DNA of 64,000 nucleotides from positions 21,550,868-21,614,867 of the forward strand of contig OX463784.1 in assembly GCA_949825025.1 (NCBI GenBank), read 5' to 3'. Source of the DNA: Siphlonurus alternatus. Its lineage: Eukaryota > Arthropoda > Insecta > Ephemeroptera > Siphlonuridae. Positions 1 through 12,294 of this stretch are shown here, in pieces (position 1 is the stretch's first letter; every line of letters begins with the position of its first letter). The position numbers were made by a program, and so were the translations under genes. Below the pieces are notes generated by a model. It saw nothing but the letters and a program-made list of their open reading frames with translations, did not search any database and was not told the origin of the DNA.

Positions 1-612
1 ATTATTAATTTAAATTTCATGTTAAGTACCTAATTAAAGAATAATGTTACCTAATTATCGTTTCAGCAGATTTTTAATCACTAAAAATAAAATTTGATGA
101 AATATCTTTTTTTTTTTTTTTTTGCTGCTACATAAACTCATCGGAATATCCTGTATGACTTCAATAATCTATGCTTAATTAAGAAAAAGATATTAACATT
201 CATCAATATTTTTAAATTGCATTAAAATGCATTTTAATTGCATTATTTTGTTTCATTTTAAATCAGAATTATAAGTAAAGTATACACGATGTAATATTGC
301 CATTTATTTATACTCCCTTGTATATTTAATGTATGGAAATGTGGAGAAAAAAAGACATTACATCTTTCTATCCTGGAAATTAATAATTACGGTTATTTTC
401 ACTGCAAGATTTTTGGCAAAGTTTGCTGTTGAATTTATTTAGTAAGTCTTGCGGTCATGTTACCACTCTATTCATATTATAACTAGAGACAATATTTTTT
501 ATGTAATTATGTTCTTCCTGAAAATCGCATATTAAAAACCTTACGATCGCCTCCGTTTTACGTAAATTTTTGTCGAGATATCATCGCTAGTAAATGCAGA
601 ATGTACACGTAA

Positions 613-740
613 ATGTACAGTCATCGCCTCGGAAAATATCCCCTTGCATTCATATCAATCACCATACCCTACGGATATACAGGGCACGGTGATTAACAAT
701 GCTGACAAATGGGAGATTTTCCAAGGCGAAGAGTGTACAT
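613..740. repeat. Foldback element (imperfect inverted repeat)
   Basis: The left arm beginning ATGTACAGTCATCGCC is the imperfect reverse complement of the right arm ending GGCGAAGAGTGTACAT. Inner blocks GGAAAAT/ATTTTCC and AATCACC/GGTGATT also pair. Its right end touches the exon-like repeat at 737-950 and may have cut its homology. Confidence 0.7.
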
Positions 741-950
741 AACCATTTTGATATTAACACTTACCAAGCACCCGGGTAGTAAATTGTAAGCAATCAAAAA
801 TGTCACGTACCTGAAACAAAAGAGAAACAAAAATCAATATTTATTGAACTAATAATTATAATTTGTTTAACATTGTGACCCACATTCAATAAGTCATTGT
901 ATAAAGTGTCTCACAAAGTATTGTGAAAATATTTGGCACTTGTTCAAGTA
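737..950 (-). repeat. Exon-like segment, copy 1 of a long-distance duplication
   Basis: About 214 bp are nearly identical to 48083-48298. On the minus strand a pyrimidine-rich tract ending TTTGTTTCAG precedes a 46-bp block (765-810), which is followed by GTAAGTG, so the block looks like a small internal exon with good splice sites. Relative to the other copy (48 bp) it lacks 2 bp, which would shift the frame. I do not recognise a protein family. It could be an exon fragment of an unrelated gene, a decayed exon, or part of an unclassified mobile element. Confidence 0.55.
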
Positions 951-1026
951 TACACAATAATATATGTTGAGTGTTTGTTATATTTGTTTAATGTAATTTA
1001 ATATAGCTAAAAGGATGCTGTATATA

Positions 1027-1086
1027 CTTTTGAACCTGGATTTGGAAAGATAACTATACTTGTTTTTCCAAATCTAGGTTCAAAAG
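1027..1086. repeat. Short foldback hairpin
   Basis: CTTTTGAACCTGGATTTGGA is followed, after a short loop, by its near-perfect reverse complement ending GGTTCAAAAG. Arms are about 22 bp. Confidence 0.7.
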
Positions 1087-1187
1087 TGATCAGAAAAAAT
1101 TATTGTTGATGCAGCTGAGGCTTAAAATTGGTCTTGGATATATATAAACCCTTCTGATCTGCGGCGCCTCAATATATAAGTAACAGT

Positions 1188-1310
1188 AGGTCTGTTTGTA
1201 AATACACAATCAGAAAGAATCGATTATTTGTGATAAACCTTTTGTACATGGAACATAAGGTTCATCACAAATAATCGATTCTTTCGGATTGTGTATTTAC
1301 GAACAGACCT
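1188..1310. mobile_element. TA-flanked foldback MITE (Tc1/mariner-like termini), copy 1
   Basis: The two halves are nearly perfect reverse complements, starting AGGTCTGTTTGTAAATACAC and ending with the mirror sequence GAACAGACCT. Flanking bases allow a TA target duplication. A second copy lies at 50206-50313. There is no coding capacity, so mobilisation would need a transposase from elsewhere. Assignment to Tc1/mariner rests only on the TA flank. Confidence 0.75.
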
Positions 1311-2097
1311 ATAGTCTGATAAAAATCAATTATATACAGTTCATGTTAAAATTACTTCAATTTTCTATCTAATATTAATTTATAAAATAAAAATAAATTT
1401 TTATTTCATCATTGTTTCAAATCACGTCAATTGTTACATAAAATACATTGTATTTTAATTTTAATTAGGCTCAATTCACAAAGGAAGTTATTCAATTTAC
1501 TCACGAACCAAGTCTAGAGTGCCATGCTAAATCAGACAATAAACGCCGCGTTTATAGTCAGAAATCTGCACAGTTTTCTGCAGGATGGAATAATAAACTC
1601 AAATGATAAAATATTAAAAAATGTTCAACATCAAAATACTTTATTATAAGAACTATTTGTGGTAAATATTGTGTATAGTCTTAAAAAAAAAAAAAAAAAA
1701 AAATGTATAAAATTTTTATAAGTAATTGATGATGTGTTTAAGAAATTAATTAATGAAACATTACAATAATAAAATGTTAAAAACAATTTACTTGGGTTAG
1801 AAATTTCCGTTCGTTTAAGTACGTTGAAAACGTGTCTTCTTATATTTATTTAATAAAATAATTTAATAAAATAATAAAATAGGAATTAGCTTTTTCATTC
1901 TTTATCGAAAGTATCAGCCCATTTTATTATGTAGTATAATCTTCTAATTGTCACTACAGTATTTAAACCTTGATTAATAAATAAGAGATTTATAAGCTAT
2001 AAGACTATATTTATAATACAAATAAAACCAATAGTATTAATTTAGAGAATTCTTTTTATTTGACATTTTTAATAAATTATTGGGGAACAAAAAGTCC

Positions 2098-3123
2098 TTA
2101 GTGGACATAGCTGGCATAGGGGGAAGCATAGTGAGCCACAGCGGGGGCAGCGGCGTAGTGAGCCACGGGAGAGGCGGCGTATGCAACGGGGGCAGCAGCG
2201 TAGTGTGCGACGGGGGCAGCAGCGTAGTGGGCGACGGGGGCAGCAGCGTAGTGGGCGACGGGGGCAGCAACGACGGTCTTAACGAGGGCCTTCTGGACGG
2301 CGACTCCCTCCTTGTGCACGACGGCGTTGAATCCGTTGACATCATCAGCGGTGTACTCAACAACGCGACGGGTTCCGTCAGCCTCCACAAGGCTGTAAGA
2401 TCCCCTCACGACATCTCCGTCGCGGGTCTCCTCCTGGTGCTTGTTGTCTCCGGTGATGGCGTCCTGGACGGAGTAAGCGTAGTTGTACTGGGGGTGTGCG
2501 TCGAACTCGACGGTCTTGGCAACAACAGTCTTGGCAATGATGGGGGATGCAGCGTAGGCCAGAGGGGATGCGGCGTAAGCCAGAGGGCTGGCGTGGGCAG
2601 CATAGCCGTAGGCGGGGGCGGCGTATCCCAGAGGGGACACCACACCGGCGCTGGCGACAGCGAGCAGGGAAGCGAGAGCGACGAACTGGAGAACAGAAAT
2701 TTGGTTTAAGTAACATTTTTAAATTTACATGTCCCTTGAAAATAATTGTATGACCATGTATTTTGTAATAATCAGCTTGAAATTAAAAAGAAATCTTAAT
2801 AGGACAATAATTCCTTTATCCATAAAAGTAACCTGGCTTAATTTGTAATCGTATTTCAGTGTATAATACGTAATTATTAAAGATGACGTTTTATATATTA
2901 TAATATAGTTTAATTATTTTATTTAGAGAAATTAACGAAGTAATATCATGTATATACAAATTTATCAATTAAGTTTTAAAAAAGATCAAATTTTATAATT
3001 TGCAAATATTGATATTTTAATTTAACTCATTATTTGCACTGATAGTAAAGCAATTTGCACTGGTGGTACGAAGTAATCCAAATCACGAAATCACTGGAGG
3101 TACTTCCTTACCTTGAATGCCAT
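2098..3123 (-). CDS. RR-2 cuticular protein (gene 1), 2 exons
   Basis: Secreted structural protein of chitinous cuticle, 199 aa. Exon 1 is 3112-3123 (MAFK), the intron is 2686-3111 (GTAAGG donor, TTCTCCAG acceptor, phase 0), and exon 2 is 2098-2685. Residues 1-17 form a signal peptide ([13 protein letters not shown], cut before GVVSPLG). Residues about 64-131 are the RR-2 chitin-binding domain (chitin_bind_4), with [25 protein letters not shown] and [13 protein letters not shown] visible. The rest is low-complexity: AAHASPLAY units before the domain and repeated APVAHYAA units after it, ending SPYASYVH. The polyadenylation signal AATAAA lies at 2055-2060. Gene 2 is its closest relative and shares its promoter. 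The head resembles genes 10-13, but the tail resembles genes 4-6. Confidence 0.92.
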
Positions 3124-3140
3124 GGTAGAGCTGTTGGTTG

Positions 3141-3176
3141 ACTGATACTTCTCCATCACAAATTTTAGCTTATATA
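3141..3176 (-). promoter_or_regulatory. Core promoter of gene 1 (TATA + initiator)
   Basis: TATATAAG occupies 3169-3176 and the arthropod initiator TCAGT 3141-3145, with its A (predicted +1) at 3143. This gives a 20-nt leader. The block from about 3104 to 3275 is nearly identical to that of gene 2, including a GTGACGTAAATATCTGCAGA stretch upstream of TATA. Confidence 0.8.
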
Positions 3177-3279
3177 GTAAAGCACCTTCTCTTCTGCGTG
3201 ACGTAAATATCTGCAGACGAGGGCATGCGAATATTTTCACGCCCCGACCTCACCCAAAACCCCCGCCACAAATTTCAAA

Positions 3280-5750
3280 TTTCATTGAATAAACTTATGT
3301 AAAAAAAAAGAACAAGTTTAAATAAATTACAACATAGCTTGTTACTATAAATAAATTGATATGGGCAGTTCTAGACTAAGATAAGTTGATATAGTATAAC
3401 TGGTATTATACTCGCCATTGCATGCTTGATAACTCTCCTTATATTACATAACTAGAAAATATTTGTGCTATGAAATCAGCAATGGTGTACACATCCATGA
3501 ATAATTTTAATTTCGATATCTTTATCGTACGAACTGGATATTTTTTAATTACTCTAAAAATAATAATTTAAAATTAACATTTTAATATAATGTCATTTCG
3601 TTTCAGCCTAAACTTTTTATTTTTCTGCCTCCTTCTCAACAATGTTTTTGTGTCTCTTATATTATATATCATGTACATCAGCAAGAGGATAAATAAATTC
3701 TAAATAAAATTATAAAACAAAGAAGTTTAACATATGAATTTTCTGACGAAAAATTCCAATCTGCAAAAGTTGATATGTCAAGGCGTTATTAACCTTGGCC
3801 TTGTGGATTTTTTTAACATATAAAACTGATATGTTTTAATACTTTGCTTTATTTCACTTTAACTACTCCGAAGTGTAATTCTGACACACGTGACTATAAT
3901 TCAATTTTTCCTAGGATTGTTAAATGTCTCAATCATCCCTTTAAATTAAACAAGTATTTATCTATGTTTCAATTATCTGTGTTGACGAAGTAGTTTAATT
4001 TCTTTGATATCTCTGATCAATATAATATATGGTATTAAGTTAGGTGCATTGCTGGACCGTAATGTGAATGGGATGTCCTTTTTTAGCCACCCATTGAACA
4101 TTTGTTAATTTCTGCATATTATATGTTTTGTTTGCAGTTTTGCTTCATAAACATTAGTTATAATTAATATTTAAAATGCCAGAAACCAGAAATCTTACAA
4201 AATGTTAAAAAATTACCGATTAAATTTACTAAGTATTTTCCAGATATTTTCTTTCCGATTTAATACTTCTCCCAGAAGATTATACCAGGAATGCAATGGG
4301 TAGAAGTGCACCTTCCTTCAGCCGTTGATTGAAATTTGTACATCAAATTTACACTAATTAAAATTAATAAAAATAATATATTGTGAAAGTATATTTATTG
4401 GAGATAAAACTGAACATTTAGTCAACTCAATTTTATGTTGCTAAATAAAATTAAATTATTATAATTTTTTTAATTTGACTTATTTTTTTATTTAACTTTT
4501 AAATTATGAATTGAATTTTTAAATTTATTTATAAACGTTTTGTTGTTTTCTTTCAAGTGTATTGAACTCTGATTCTGGTTCCAAAAGTCAAAGTGTAATA
4601 TTGTAAATTATCCTAACTAGACCCAGCCTAGCGTTGCATACGACTTCAGTTGTCCCTTTCAAGCCAAGATGCAATGCATTTGCTTATTTGTTACTGAGGG
4701 AACCATGGAAATATGTGGAATTTGAAATATAACTCCTGAATAAATAAGTCATTGTTTACCAGTGACCAACTAAGCAAGATTACGAGTCAGATGCAGTATA
4801 CACCGCGCGGGTAAAAGGTAATCATTTAGCTTTTTAATTTTTTTAACTCGATGACCATTTATTCTGCTAAATATATTGTACTATATAATTATAATACGGC
4901 AAAAGGAAAATCCTTCATAATTTCCAACCCATTTCTTTTTTTAACAGACACCACCAGGCCCAAATATATGATCCATCAGTCTGATTTCCGTCATTAAGAG
5001 TGAAATGTTGAATTTTCAAATAAAGTTAAGATGATAAATAGATCTATACCGTGGTCCTCGAGATCAAAATCATCGTCTTGGATGGGTAATCTATTATAAG
5101 TATAGTATATAGTATAAGTATAGTCACTCTTTGATTGCCGTCCTAAATTGGTGTACGCTAAATACCCTAAACATGGGCGCAATTCACAAAAAGTTATCCA
5201 GGATTCTCACTAAGCACGGTTATAATATCATTGAATTAGGCTGACACTAGCCGCGTTTAGCGAAGAAGCTTTATAACTTTCTGAATAACATTTTCCTGAA
5301 TTTATTTAATTATGTCAACATTAGATACTTCATATTAATTTATTTTGTATAGACAAGACCAATAGTATTAGAAAATATTGTTAATAAAAAAGTCATGCAT
5401 TGATTACTTTAATATCTACAGCTCTCATCATCTATATAATTGAAAGTACCTATAACACAAGCCAGGAAGCTTATATAGCAGGTGCTCTTCTTTTTATTTT
5501 ACATTGTATTATTTGATTTTTCCATTGAAACAAATGTTAACAAAATTTTCAAGCCAGCGGCGTCCTGTTCAATCGATCTATCAGATCTGCTGGAGGTTAG
5601 TTAGAACCAGAACACTCCATGTCGTATTTTAGGTGATGATTAAATTAATTCATGTACAGATTTGATTTAATTGTGGTGTATTTAATAATTTTCAGACTAT
5701 AATTGTTAAAGTTAGAGATAAGATAAATATATTAATTGCTATTACAAATA
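3280..5750. other. Intergenic DNA between genes 1 and 2
   Basis: AT-rich DNA with a relic of the SINE core near 4690-4715 (ACTGAGGGAACCATGGAAAT) and a decayed half of the TGGGCGCGATTCACGAAG foldback family near 5174-5225. I see no gene. Confidence 0.6.
4650..4715 (-). mobile_element. SINE relic (core only)
   Basis: Contains ACTGAGGGAACCATGGAAA, the core shared with the longer SINE copies at 38.2, 41.7 and 61.3 kb. The 5S-derived head is not recognisable here. Confidence 0.5.
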
Positions 5751-5830
5751 AAATGCATAGTTTAAATTTGAAAATGTTTTTTTATTTTAATTTTGACATA
5801 ATTTATAATAAATTATTGGGGAACAAGTCC

Positions 5831-7226
5831 TTAGTGGACATAGCTGGCATAGGGGGAAGCATAGTGAGCCAAAGCGGGGGCAGCGGCGTAGTGAGCCACG
5901 GGGGAGGCGGCATAGTGTGCCACTGGGGCAGCGTGGTAGGCGTGAGCCACGGGGGCAGCAGCGTAGTGTGCGACGGGGGCGGCAGCGTAGTGTGCGACGG
6001 GGGCAGCAGCGTAGTGTGCCACAGCGGGGGCGGCAATGATGGCCTTCTGGTGAACGGCGACTCCCTCCTTGCGCACAACGGCGTTGAATCCGTTGACATC
6101 ATCAGCGGTGTACTCAACAACGCGACGGGTTCCGTCAGCCTCCACAAGGCTGTAAGATCCCCTCACGACATCTCCGTCGCGGGTCTCCTCCTGGTGCTTG
6201 TTGTCTCCGGTGATGGCGTCCTGGACGGAGTATGCGTAGTTGTACTGGGGGTGTGCGTCGAACTCGACAGTCTTGGCAACAACAGTCTTGGCAATGATGG
6301 GGGATGCAGCGTAGGCCAGAGGGGATGCGGCGTAAGCCAGAGGGCTGGCGTGGGCAGCATAAGCCAGAGGGCTGGCGTGGGCAGCATAGCCGTAGGCGGG
6401 GGCGGCGTATCCCAGAGGGGACACCACACCGGCGCTGGCGACAGCGAGCAGGGAAGCGAGAGCGACGAACTGGAGAACAGAGAAATAATGTAAAGAGCTT
6501 TCTTTTTCTTATTTTTTTTTTTTTTTACTCAAAATAAGTTGATAATTACAAGTCAACTCCTTTTCGATTCAAGCTCTCACTATATTTTTTATCAGTCAAT
6601 TAATATATTCACCTAACATGCAATAAGGTTCGAAAATATACATTCATAACACACGGCAGTGTGTTATGAATTTTAAAGCAGCACGTATAAATGTTCCATT
6701 ACTTACGAAATTATAGCTTGCAAAAGTAAGCTAAATTATATTTTCTCCTCTTTTATTTTAAATCATTATATTATAATAATTTAAAATACAATTTGCTATT
6801 TCTGTAAAATAATTTTCAAACTTTTATGGACTTCCATCATAACCTAGCACAAACTATTAACAATGTCATGTCATTAAAAATATGTTAAATTTTACTTTAA
6901 AGTTAATTATATTAATTATACGTATTTTTCTTTTGTTCGAGAGTTCTAAATTATATAAATAATGTTTTTTAAACTTAAGACAATAAATTGGCTAAAATAT
7001 AAGGTAAAAAAATGTTCATTTTCCAATAATACACAAACCTAACACTTGTAAAATATTTAATTTTTACAACTAAATTAATTTAAATCAATTTCGTAATTCT
7101 GAACCTAAATTTTCTAAACGAAAACTTATTATCCGCACTGCTGTCAAATTGCACTGGTGGTACGAAGTAATCCAAATCTGGAAGTCACTGTTGTGGGTGG
7201 AGGTATTTCCTTACCTTGAATGCCAT
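5831..7226 (-). CDS. RR-2 cuticular protein (gene 2), 2 exons
   Basis: Paralogue of gene 1, 216 aa. Exon 1 is 7215-7226 (MAFK), the intron 6470-7214 (745 bp), exon 2 5831-6469. The signal peptide is residues 1-17, and the RR-2 chitin-binding domain about 73-140 differs from that of gene 1 only in scattered residues (NAVVRKEG in place of NAVVHKEG). The N-terminal linker carries one extra AAHASPLAY unit, a tandem in-frame duplication compared with gene 1. The C-terminal part has APVAHYAA and [10 protein letters not shown] units and the tail SPYASYVH. An AATAAA signal lies at 5781-5786. Promoter, leader and first exon are almost the same as in gene 1, while the introns have diverged, so the pair is a fairly recent tandem duplicate or is being homogenised. 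Confidence 0.92.
6642..6671. repeat. Perfect 13-bp hairpin in the gene 2 intron
   Basis: ATTCATAACACAC and its exact reverse complement are separated by four bases (GGCA). It may be a remnant of a foldback element. Confidence 0.6.
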
Positions 7227-7243
7227 GGTAGAGCTGTTGGTTG

Positions 7244-7279
7244 ACTGATACTTCTCCATCACAAATTTTAGCTTATATA
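7244..7279 (-). promoter_or_regulatory. Core promoter of gene 2 (TATA + initiator)
   Basis: TATATAAG at 7272-7279 and TCAGT initiator at 7244-7248, with +1 at about 7246 and a 20-nt leader. It is nearly identical to the gene 1 promoter as far as the GACCTCACCC stretch around 7350-7365. Confidence 0.8.
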
Positions 7280-7702
7280 GTAAAGCACCTTCTCTTCTGC
7301 GTGACGTAAATATCTGCAGACGAGGGCATGTGTGTATTTTCACGCCCCGACCTCACCCAAAAAATAACCCCCCGCCACAAATTTCAAATTTCTACGCACG
7401 AAAATATAAAACAAGTTTATACCATATCTGTTTTATCATGTATAACAAGAACTTGTCAAAATATCTAGTTTCATAATCATTGATAATGTTTCGATATACA
7501 ATAGTTCATATAGTATTTTCATGGTCAAGGATTATATTATATAATAATGAATAAAAGGAAATCAAAAGTTCTTTCGTCAATATTTGATTTCAATTTAGAA
7601 TGCAGTTTTAAATCCTATGGATTAATTATGAAAATGTGCATATATAAAAGATTAATGTCACATCATCGATAATCTGTCATATATTTTTGATAATATGTCA
7701 TA

Positions 7703-8840
7703 CAGTGGCGTAGCCAGGATTTGTCCAAGGGGGGGGTTCTTCAAGACAAAGATTGAGAACAGTCCACTGGGGGGTTTGGGGGGCGTAGCCCCCCAATAGC
7801 CCGCCGCAGGCGCGATTTTTTTAGGGACACGCCCCTTTTTTTAAGGTAAAATTATGAAAAAATACTATTATAGAAAATGTATGGCCCGATGCAATTTTTT
7901 AAATTTTTTTATATTTTTTGTACCCCATTTTTTTAATTTCTTTTCAATACATGCACTAACGTAATAAATAAAGCTTTGTGTAAATAGTTTTAGTTAAATC
8001 AAGTAATTCATCTAATAAACACTTTTATATTATTTTTATTAGTTTCATGATGCGCGATTTTTTTGAAAAAGCGTTAGTGGACTATTATTTTTTTCGATGA
8101 AAAGTTTCAGCAAATTTCTTATTATATTTGTAAATCGTAAAATATAAAATATCTAATTACACTATTTTTGTCACTAATTTTTCTTATAAAAAAATAGACC
8201 ACATTTTAAGACGATGTACTGATGTGTGAGCAAGAAAAAATACTTACATTTACATTTTCAAAACAGGAAAATTATTACGTTATAAAGTATACTGTAAAAT
8301 TAATATTTAAAAAATTGGATATTTTTTAACTTAATTCAATAATAAATTTAAAAATATGTACAGTATTATACATTAGACAATAAAACTTCCTAATGTAAGA
8401 AGTAATATACCTACATAACGTAATTAATTAAAAAATAATAAAATACCACACATAAAATTTTAATTTTTATGCTGAACATCATGCGGGGAAGGTTAACAAC
8501 ATTTTTTATATTTCAAATTGTTGTCTTCATATGCAAACACATATATAACTTAATAATGAATATTACATAATATTTAATTATATAAATAATAGAATTATAG
8601 TATAATTAATTAAATAATCATAATACTTGACGCATTTTAAATAAATTAAAGATGTATTAACGATGTGTTTCGGGGATATAAATTTTTAAAGTTCTTTTTA
8701 AGAAAATTTTTCATAAAATTTTAGCTAAATCGTATCCATCGAGTACCATTTTTTGTTAATTTTCCCTTAAAATTTACTAAGGTTCAGCTCTCAAGGGGGG
8801 GGTTATAACACCCAAAACCCCCCCCTTGTCTACGCCCCTG
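7703..8840. mobile_element. Non-autonomous hAT-like DNA transposon, complete
   Basis: The 5' end CAGTGGCGTAGCCAGG and the reverse complement of the 3' end, CAGGGGCGTAGACAAGG, form imperfect terminal inverted repeats next to G-rich runs. The element is bounded by a perfect 8-bp direct repeat ATGTCATA (7695-7702 and 8841-8848), the target duplication length typical of hAT. The 1138-bp interior is AT-rich and has no transposase reading frame, so the copy is non-autonomous. P elements also make 8-bp duplications, so the superfamily call is probable rather than certain. Confidence 0.8.
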
Positions 8841-9732
8841 ATGTCATAATACGACTTATAGAGAAAATGATGTAAATGCTTATCTTTAAAATGTTATGAC
8901 AAACTTTTGTTACAATAACATAATTTAGTTAGTGTAAATTATTATGTTAATAAAATATAAATAAACTCCCTAATTGTTAATATATTATATAACATTTAAT
9001 TTAATTGTAAAATATTTTGTAATGTATATTATGTGCCTCGTATGATTTAAATTATTAAATTGATATTTAAAAAAAAAAAAAAGTATCATAGCCGGAATGA
9101 TATTACACCCAATTTCGGCAATTTTTTCCGAGTGCACATGATATTGTTTCCCAACACTAATCAATTCTGAAAATGCAATAATTGTTAAAAATTGAAATTA
9201 ATTAAATTTAATAATAAAGTTGATTTTTCTAAAATTCCATACGGCATACGACATTTACTTTGAAAAACAAAAATTAATTTGCTTGAAGATCCTTGGTGTG
9301 GCAAAATCGGTATTTAGGGTTTCTAGTGTGCACAAATAATTTAATGTTATACTATTTAAGATAATCGCAGCCACTCAAGATTTGATACTGAAACTTTTTT
9401 TATAGCACATTACCATGACTGACAGTGATATTTAAAACCAATATAGGTGAAATCAAATTTTAACAGAACTTATTAACATGTTTATACAGTTTTGTAAAAA
9501 TTAAGGCATAAAAATGCATACTATTGCCAAAATTTTAGCTACTGACATCTTAAAAATTATCTTATTTTTTATAATTAAATTAAATCAAAATTATAGGACT
9601 TCAACCTACCTTAAATTATATGTATTAAAGGTAAAAATTACAATTAATTTTTTAGCTATAAAAAATACTACTTCAATCAATATATAATTTTATGTACATG
9701 GTATTCGGCATTAATAAGCTGTAACATTCATT

Positions 9733-9768
9733 CTGACTGAGGTTTCCACGTTTCCTTTAGTCACTTGT
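9733..9768 (+). mobile_element. SINE relic (core only)
   Basis: GGTTTCCACGTTTCCTTTAG matches the SINE core, in the opposite orientation to the other copies in this window. Confidence 0.45.
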
Positions 9769-10490
9769 TGTAAAGGTCGGAATAAATTTGCTAGTTTGAA
9801 CACATTAAACGTATCAGGGTTTCAGAAAGTTCGAGTAATATATTTCGAGTGTAATTTAATAAAAAAAAGTATCCACTTGGTGCTTTAAAAAATAAAATTT
9901 AAGTACGTTATTAACGCAAATTACTACTTTACAATGATAGTTATATATTTCAATTTACAAATTATTTATTTTATTTTTTAGTGCACGAACTAATCTCCTC
10001 ATAAGCACAGTTCATTTCCTATTTGAGAATGACTCTCAACCAATTTGGTCTTGTGTGTTCTATATACCTTTGAATGGAGAGTATTATAAGTGTTTTAAGA
10101 ACTGCAAAATGGTAATAATGAACTTTCTTTTTCATACTCTTGTAACATCATTTTTTTTTTATTTATACATTAAGTCATGTATATTTTAAAATAAGAGTAC
10201 TGTCTAAATAATCATAGTAAGTTTCATAATAATAGTAATAAATTCAATGGCAAATAGCCAACTAGAGGGAAATTCTTTCACGATGTATATTTCAATATAA
10301 TAGACCTTGGATTATTTTTTTTAGTTGTAAAATTATTAGACACGCTTATAGAAAAAAAAGATAAGGTTATAATAATTATGATTTAATTATGTAATTAAAA
10401 TTCATATTTTTCTGTAGGATTATACAAAATTTAAAACAAAAAATATATTTTTCACACCTTGAAATTTTATTTACAACATTTAGATTCGTG

Positions 10491-10826
10491 TTAACGATTG
10501 ACCTCAGTTACAAACCGGAAACGGGAAATTTCTGTCGAACGAAATCGAATGAAATAAATTTTAAAAAATCGAGGATGCTTGAAAACTTAATATCTTATGG
10601 TTTGAGCAAATTCAAGGGGGCGGTTTTCTCACAACAGCTCCATTTCCGGTTTCCGTCCATAAGGCCAATGTTAAACTTCTGCCTCAGGTGTCTCAAAACT
10701 GGTCGAACAGATCCACTTAAAAAAAATTAAGCAACCTTATTGTGGCAAGCTTAAAGACTCCTGCAAGTCTCATTAGAATCAAGGGGGCCGTTTCCGAGAT
10801 CCAAATCAACTGAGGTCAATCCTTAA
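10491..10826. mobile_element. TTAA-ended foldback element, family A, uninterrupted copy
   Basis: Begins TTAACGATTGACCTCAGTT and ends with the mirror AACTGAGGTCAATCCTTAA. Its interior matches 11068-11685 and 28761-29080. It contains GAAAACTTAATATC, the equivalent of the TTAA into which another element inserted in the next copy. A short spurious reading frame inside it is not a gene. Confidence 0.65.
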
Positions 10827-11067
10827 AAAAAAAAGTAATAAAAAAATACATGCATTATAATTTATTACGACTTTAACTATTTGGTATACCTAGACCGAAA
10901 CATTAATAAATAAAACTCCCCATGTTCCGAAGCAATGTGGCGTCTTTTATAATTTACCCGCCTTGGTTCCACAGTCGAGTAAATATTTATTAGCCATAGA
11001 TTTTTTTTCCTTAGCAACAATAATAATTATGAACAACAATTAATATAAAATTATATTTTAAAAGTTT

Positions 11068-11685
11068 TTAACGATTAATGTCAGTTGCCTCAAAGTCATA
11101 TAATATTTTGATAAGAAGGAATCAATGAAATAAATTGTAAAATTTGATAATGTTCTAGAACTTAAGGTAGAAATAATACGGATCAGCTGACCCAATGCTA
11201 AAAAAATCCCATTCATGGAAATTATGCAAAAAAAAAAATTAAAATGTTCTCTACATCCCCTATCAGTAGCAAAAATATCATGCAGGTATACAAAAACGAG
11301 CTAGGTTTCGAGTTATGAATTAGTCAACTTTAAAAAATAATAACTAGAAAACTAGCTCGTTTTTGTATACCTGATATTTTAGCTACTGATAGAGGATGTA
11401 GAGGAGAACTTTTTTAAATTTTTTTCATAATTTTCATGAATGGGATTTTTTTTAGCATTGGGTCAGCTGATCTGTGTTATCTCTACCTTAAATTCAAGGT
11501 TGCGGTTTTTCTATCTCACCTCTATTTCCAGTTTCCGTCCATAAAGCCAAGGTTAAATTTCTACCTCAATTTTCATAAAATTTAAATGCCACCTATTGAT
11601 GGTGAGAGTTCAAATTCCCCTACAAATCTTGTTAAATACAAGGGGGTTGATTCCGATATCTCATTCAAATGATATTCATCTTTAA
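11068..11685. mobile_element. TTAA-ended element family A, copy split by a nested insertion
   Basis: The left part begins TTAACGATTAATGTCAGTT. The right part (11492-11685) resumes with the GCGGTTTT and TTTCCGTCCATAA stretches known from 10491-10826. The middle, 11162-11491, is a different foldback flanked by TTAA. Confidence 0.65.
11162..11491. mobile_element. TTAA-flanked foldback element nested in another repeat
   Basis: A long inverted repeat, TTAAGGTAGA to TCTACCTTAA, with arms carrying CAGCTGACCCAATGCTAAAA and a GTATACAAAAACGAGCTAG stretch near the centre. It resembles the elements at 21365, 26206 and 52791. TTAA at both ends fits the target duplication of piggyBac- or Kolobok-type elements. 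It has no coding capacity. Confidence 0.75.
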
Positions 11686-12294
11686 TTCTCTCTCCAATAC
11701 AATGTATGGGGCATCTGTTTTAGAATCAAGAACTTTTTCCTTATAAAACTATTAGTGTATAATGCCGAAACAGTCATTTTATATTTTCTTTAAGTTTAGA
11801 TATAACAAATCGAACATTGTGACAACAGACTTAAGCCTCCTTTTAAAGAATACAACGGAACATACTGCTCCAGCATTTATTGCTTTCTGTGTATAGTACA
11901 GTATATGATTTCTTCTTTGCATAATTATTATAATATATTCGTTATAACATCATCGCTATGTACGATTGTAGCCCTGTCTAGCAAGACTAATGAGACGAGA
12001 AGAAGACAAACCGATGCACTTTGTTAGCAATTATTTAAATTATGTTAAAAGTATTGAAAATAAATATAACTTTAAATCACAGTAAGTTTAAAAAAAATGG
12101 AATTGTAACTAAAATTTTGAAGCAATTAAAAATCATAAATTAACATAATATGATATTCGTTTTTAGAAATGTTAAAAATTATATTTATAATAAAACAAAT
12201 ACAATATTAATTGCAGTAATAATTTATTTATTCATTTTTTTTATATAAGAAGTACATTGAAATAAATATGGAATATCATCATTATAATACATTT

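Larger units (their letters stand above)
1..2040. other. AT-rich intergenic DNA downstream of gene 1
   Basis: No coding exon of the cuticle family is found here. The stretch holds a foldback (613-740), an exon-like duplicated segment (737-950), a short hairpin (1027-1086), a TA-flanked foldback MITE (1188-1310) and a poly-A run near 1681-1702. The rest is AT-rich DNA in which I see nothing else. Confidence 0.7.
7380..12222. other. Intergenic DNA between genes 2 and 3, rich in mobile elements
   Basis: Holds a complete hAT-like element (7703-8840), a SINE relic (9733-9768), a TTAA-ended element (10491-10826) and a second copy of it (11068-11685) interrupted by another TTAA element. I see no host gene. 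Confidence 0.65.
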
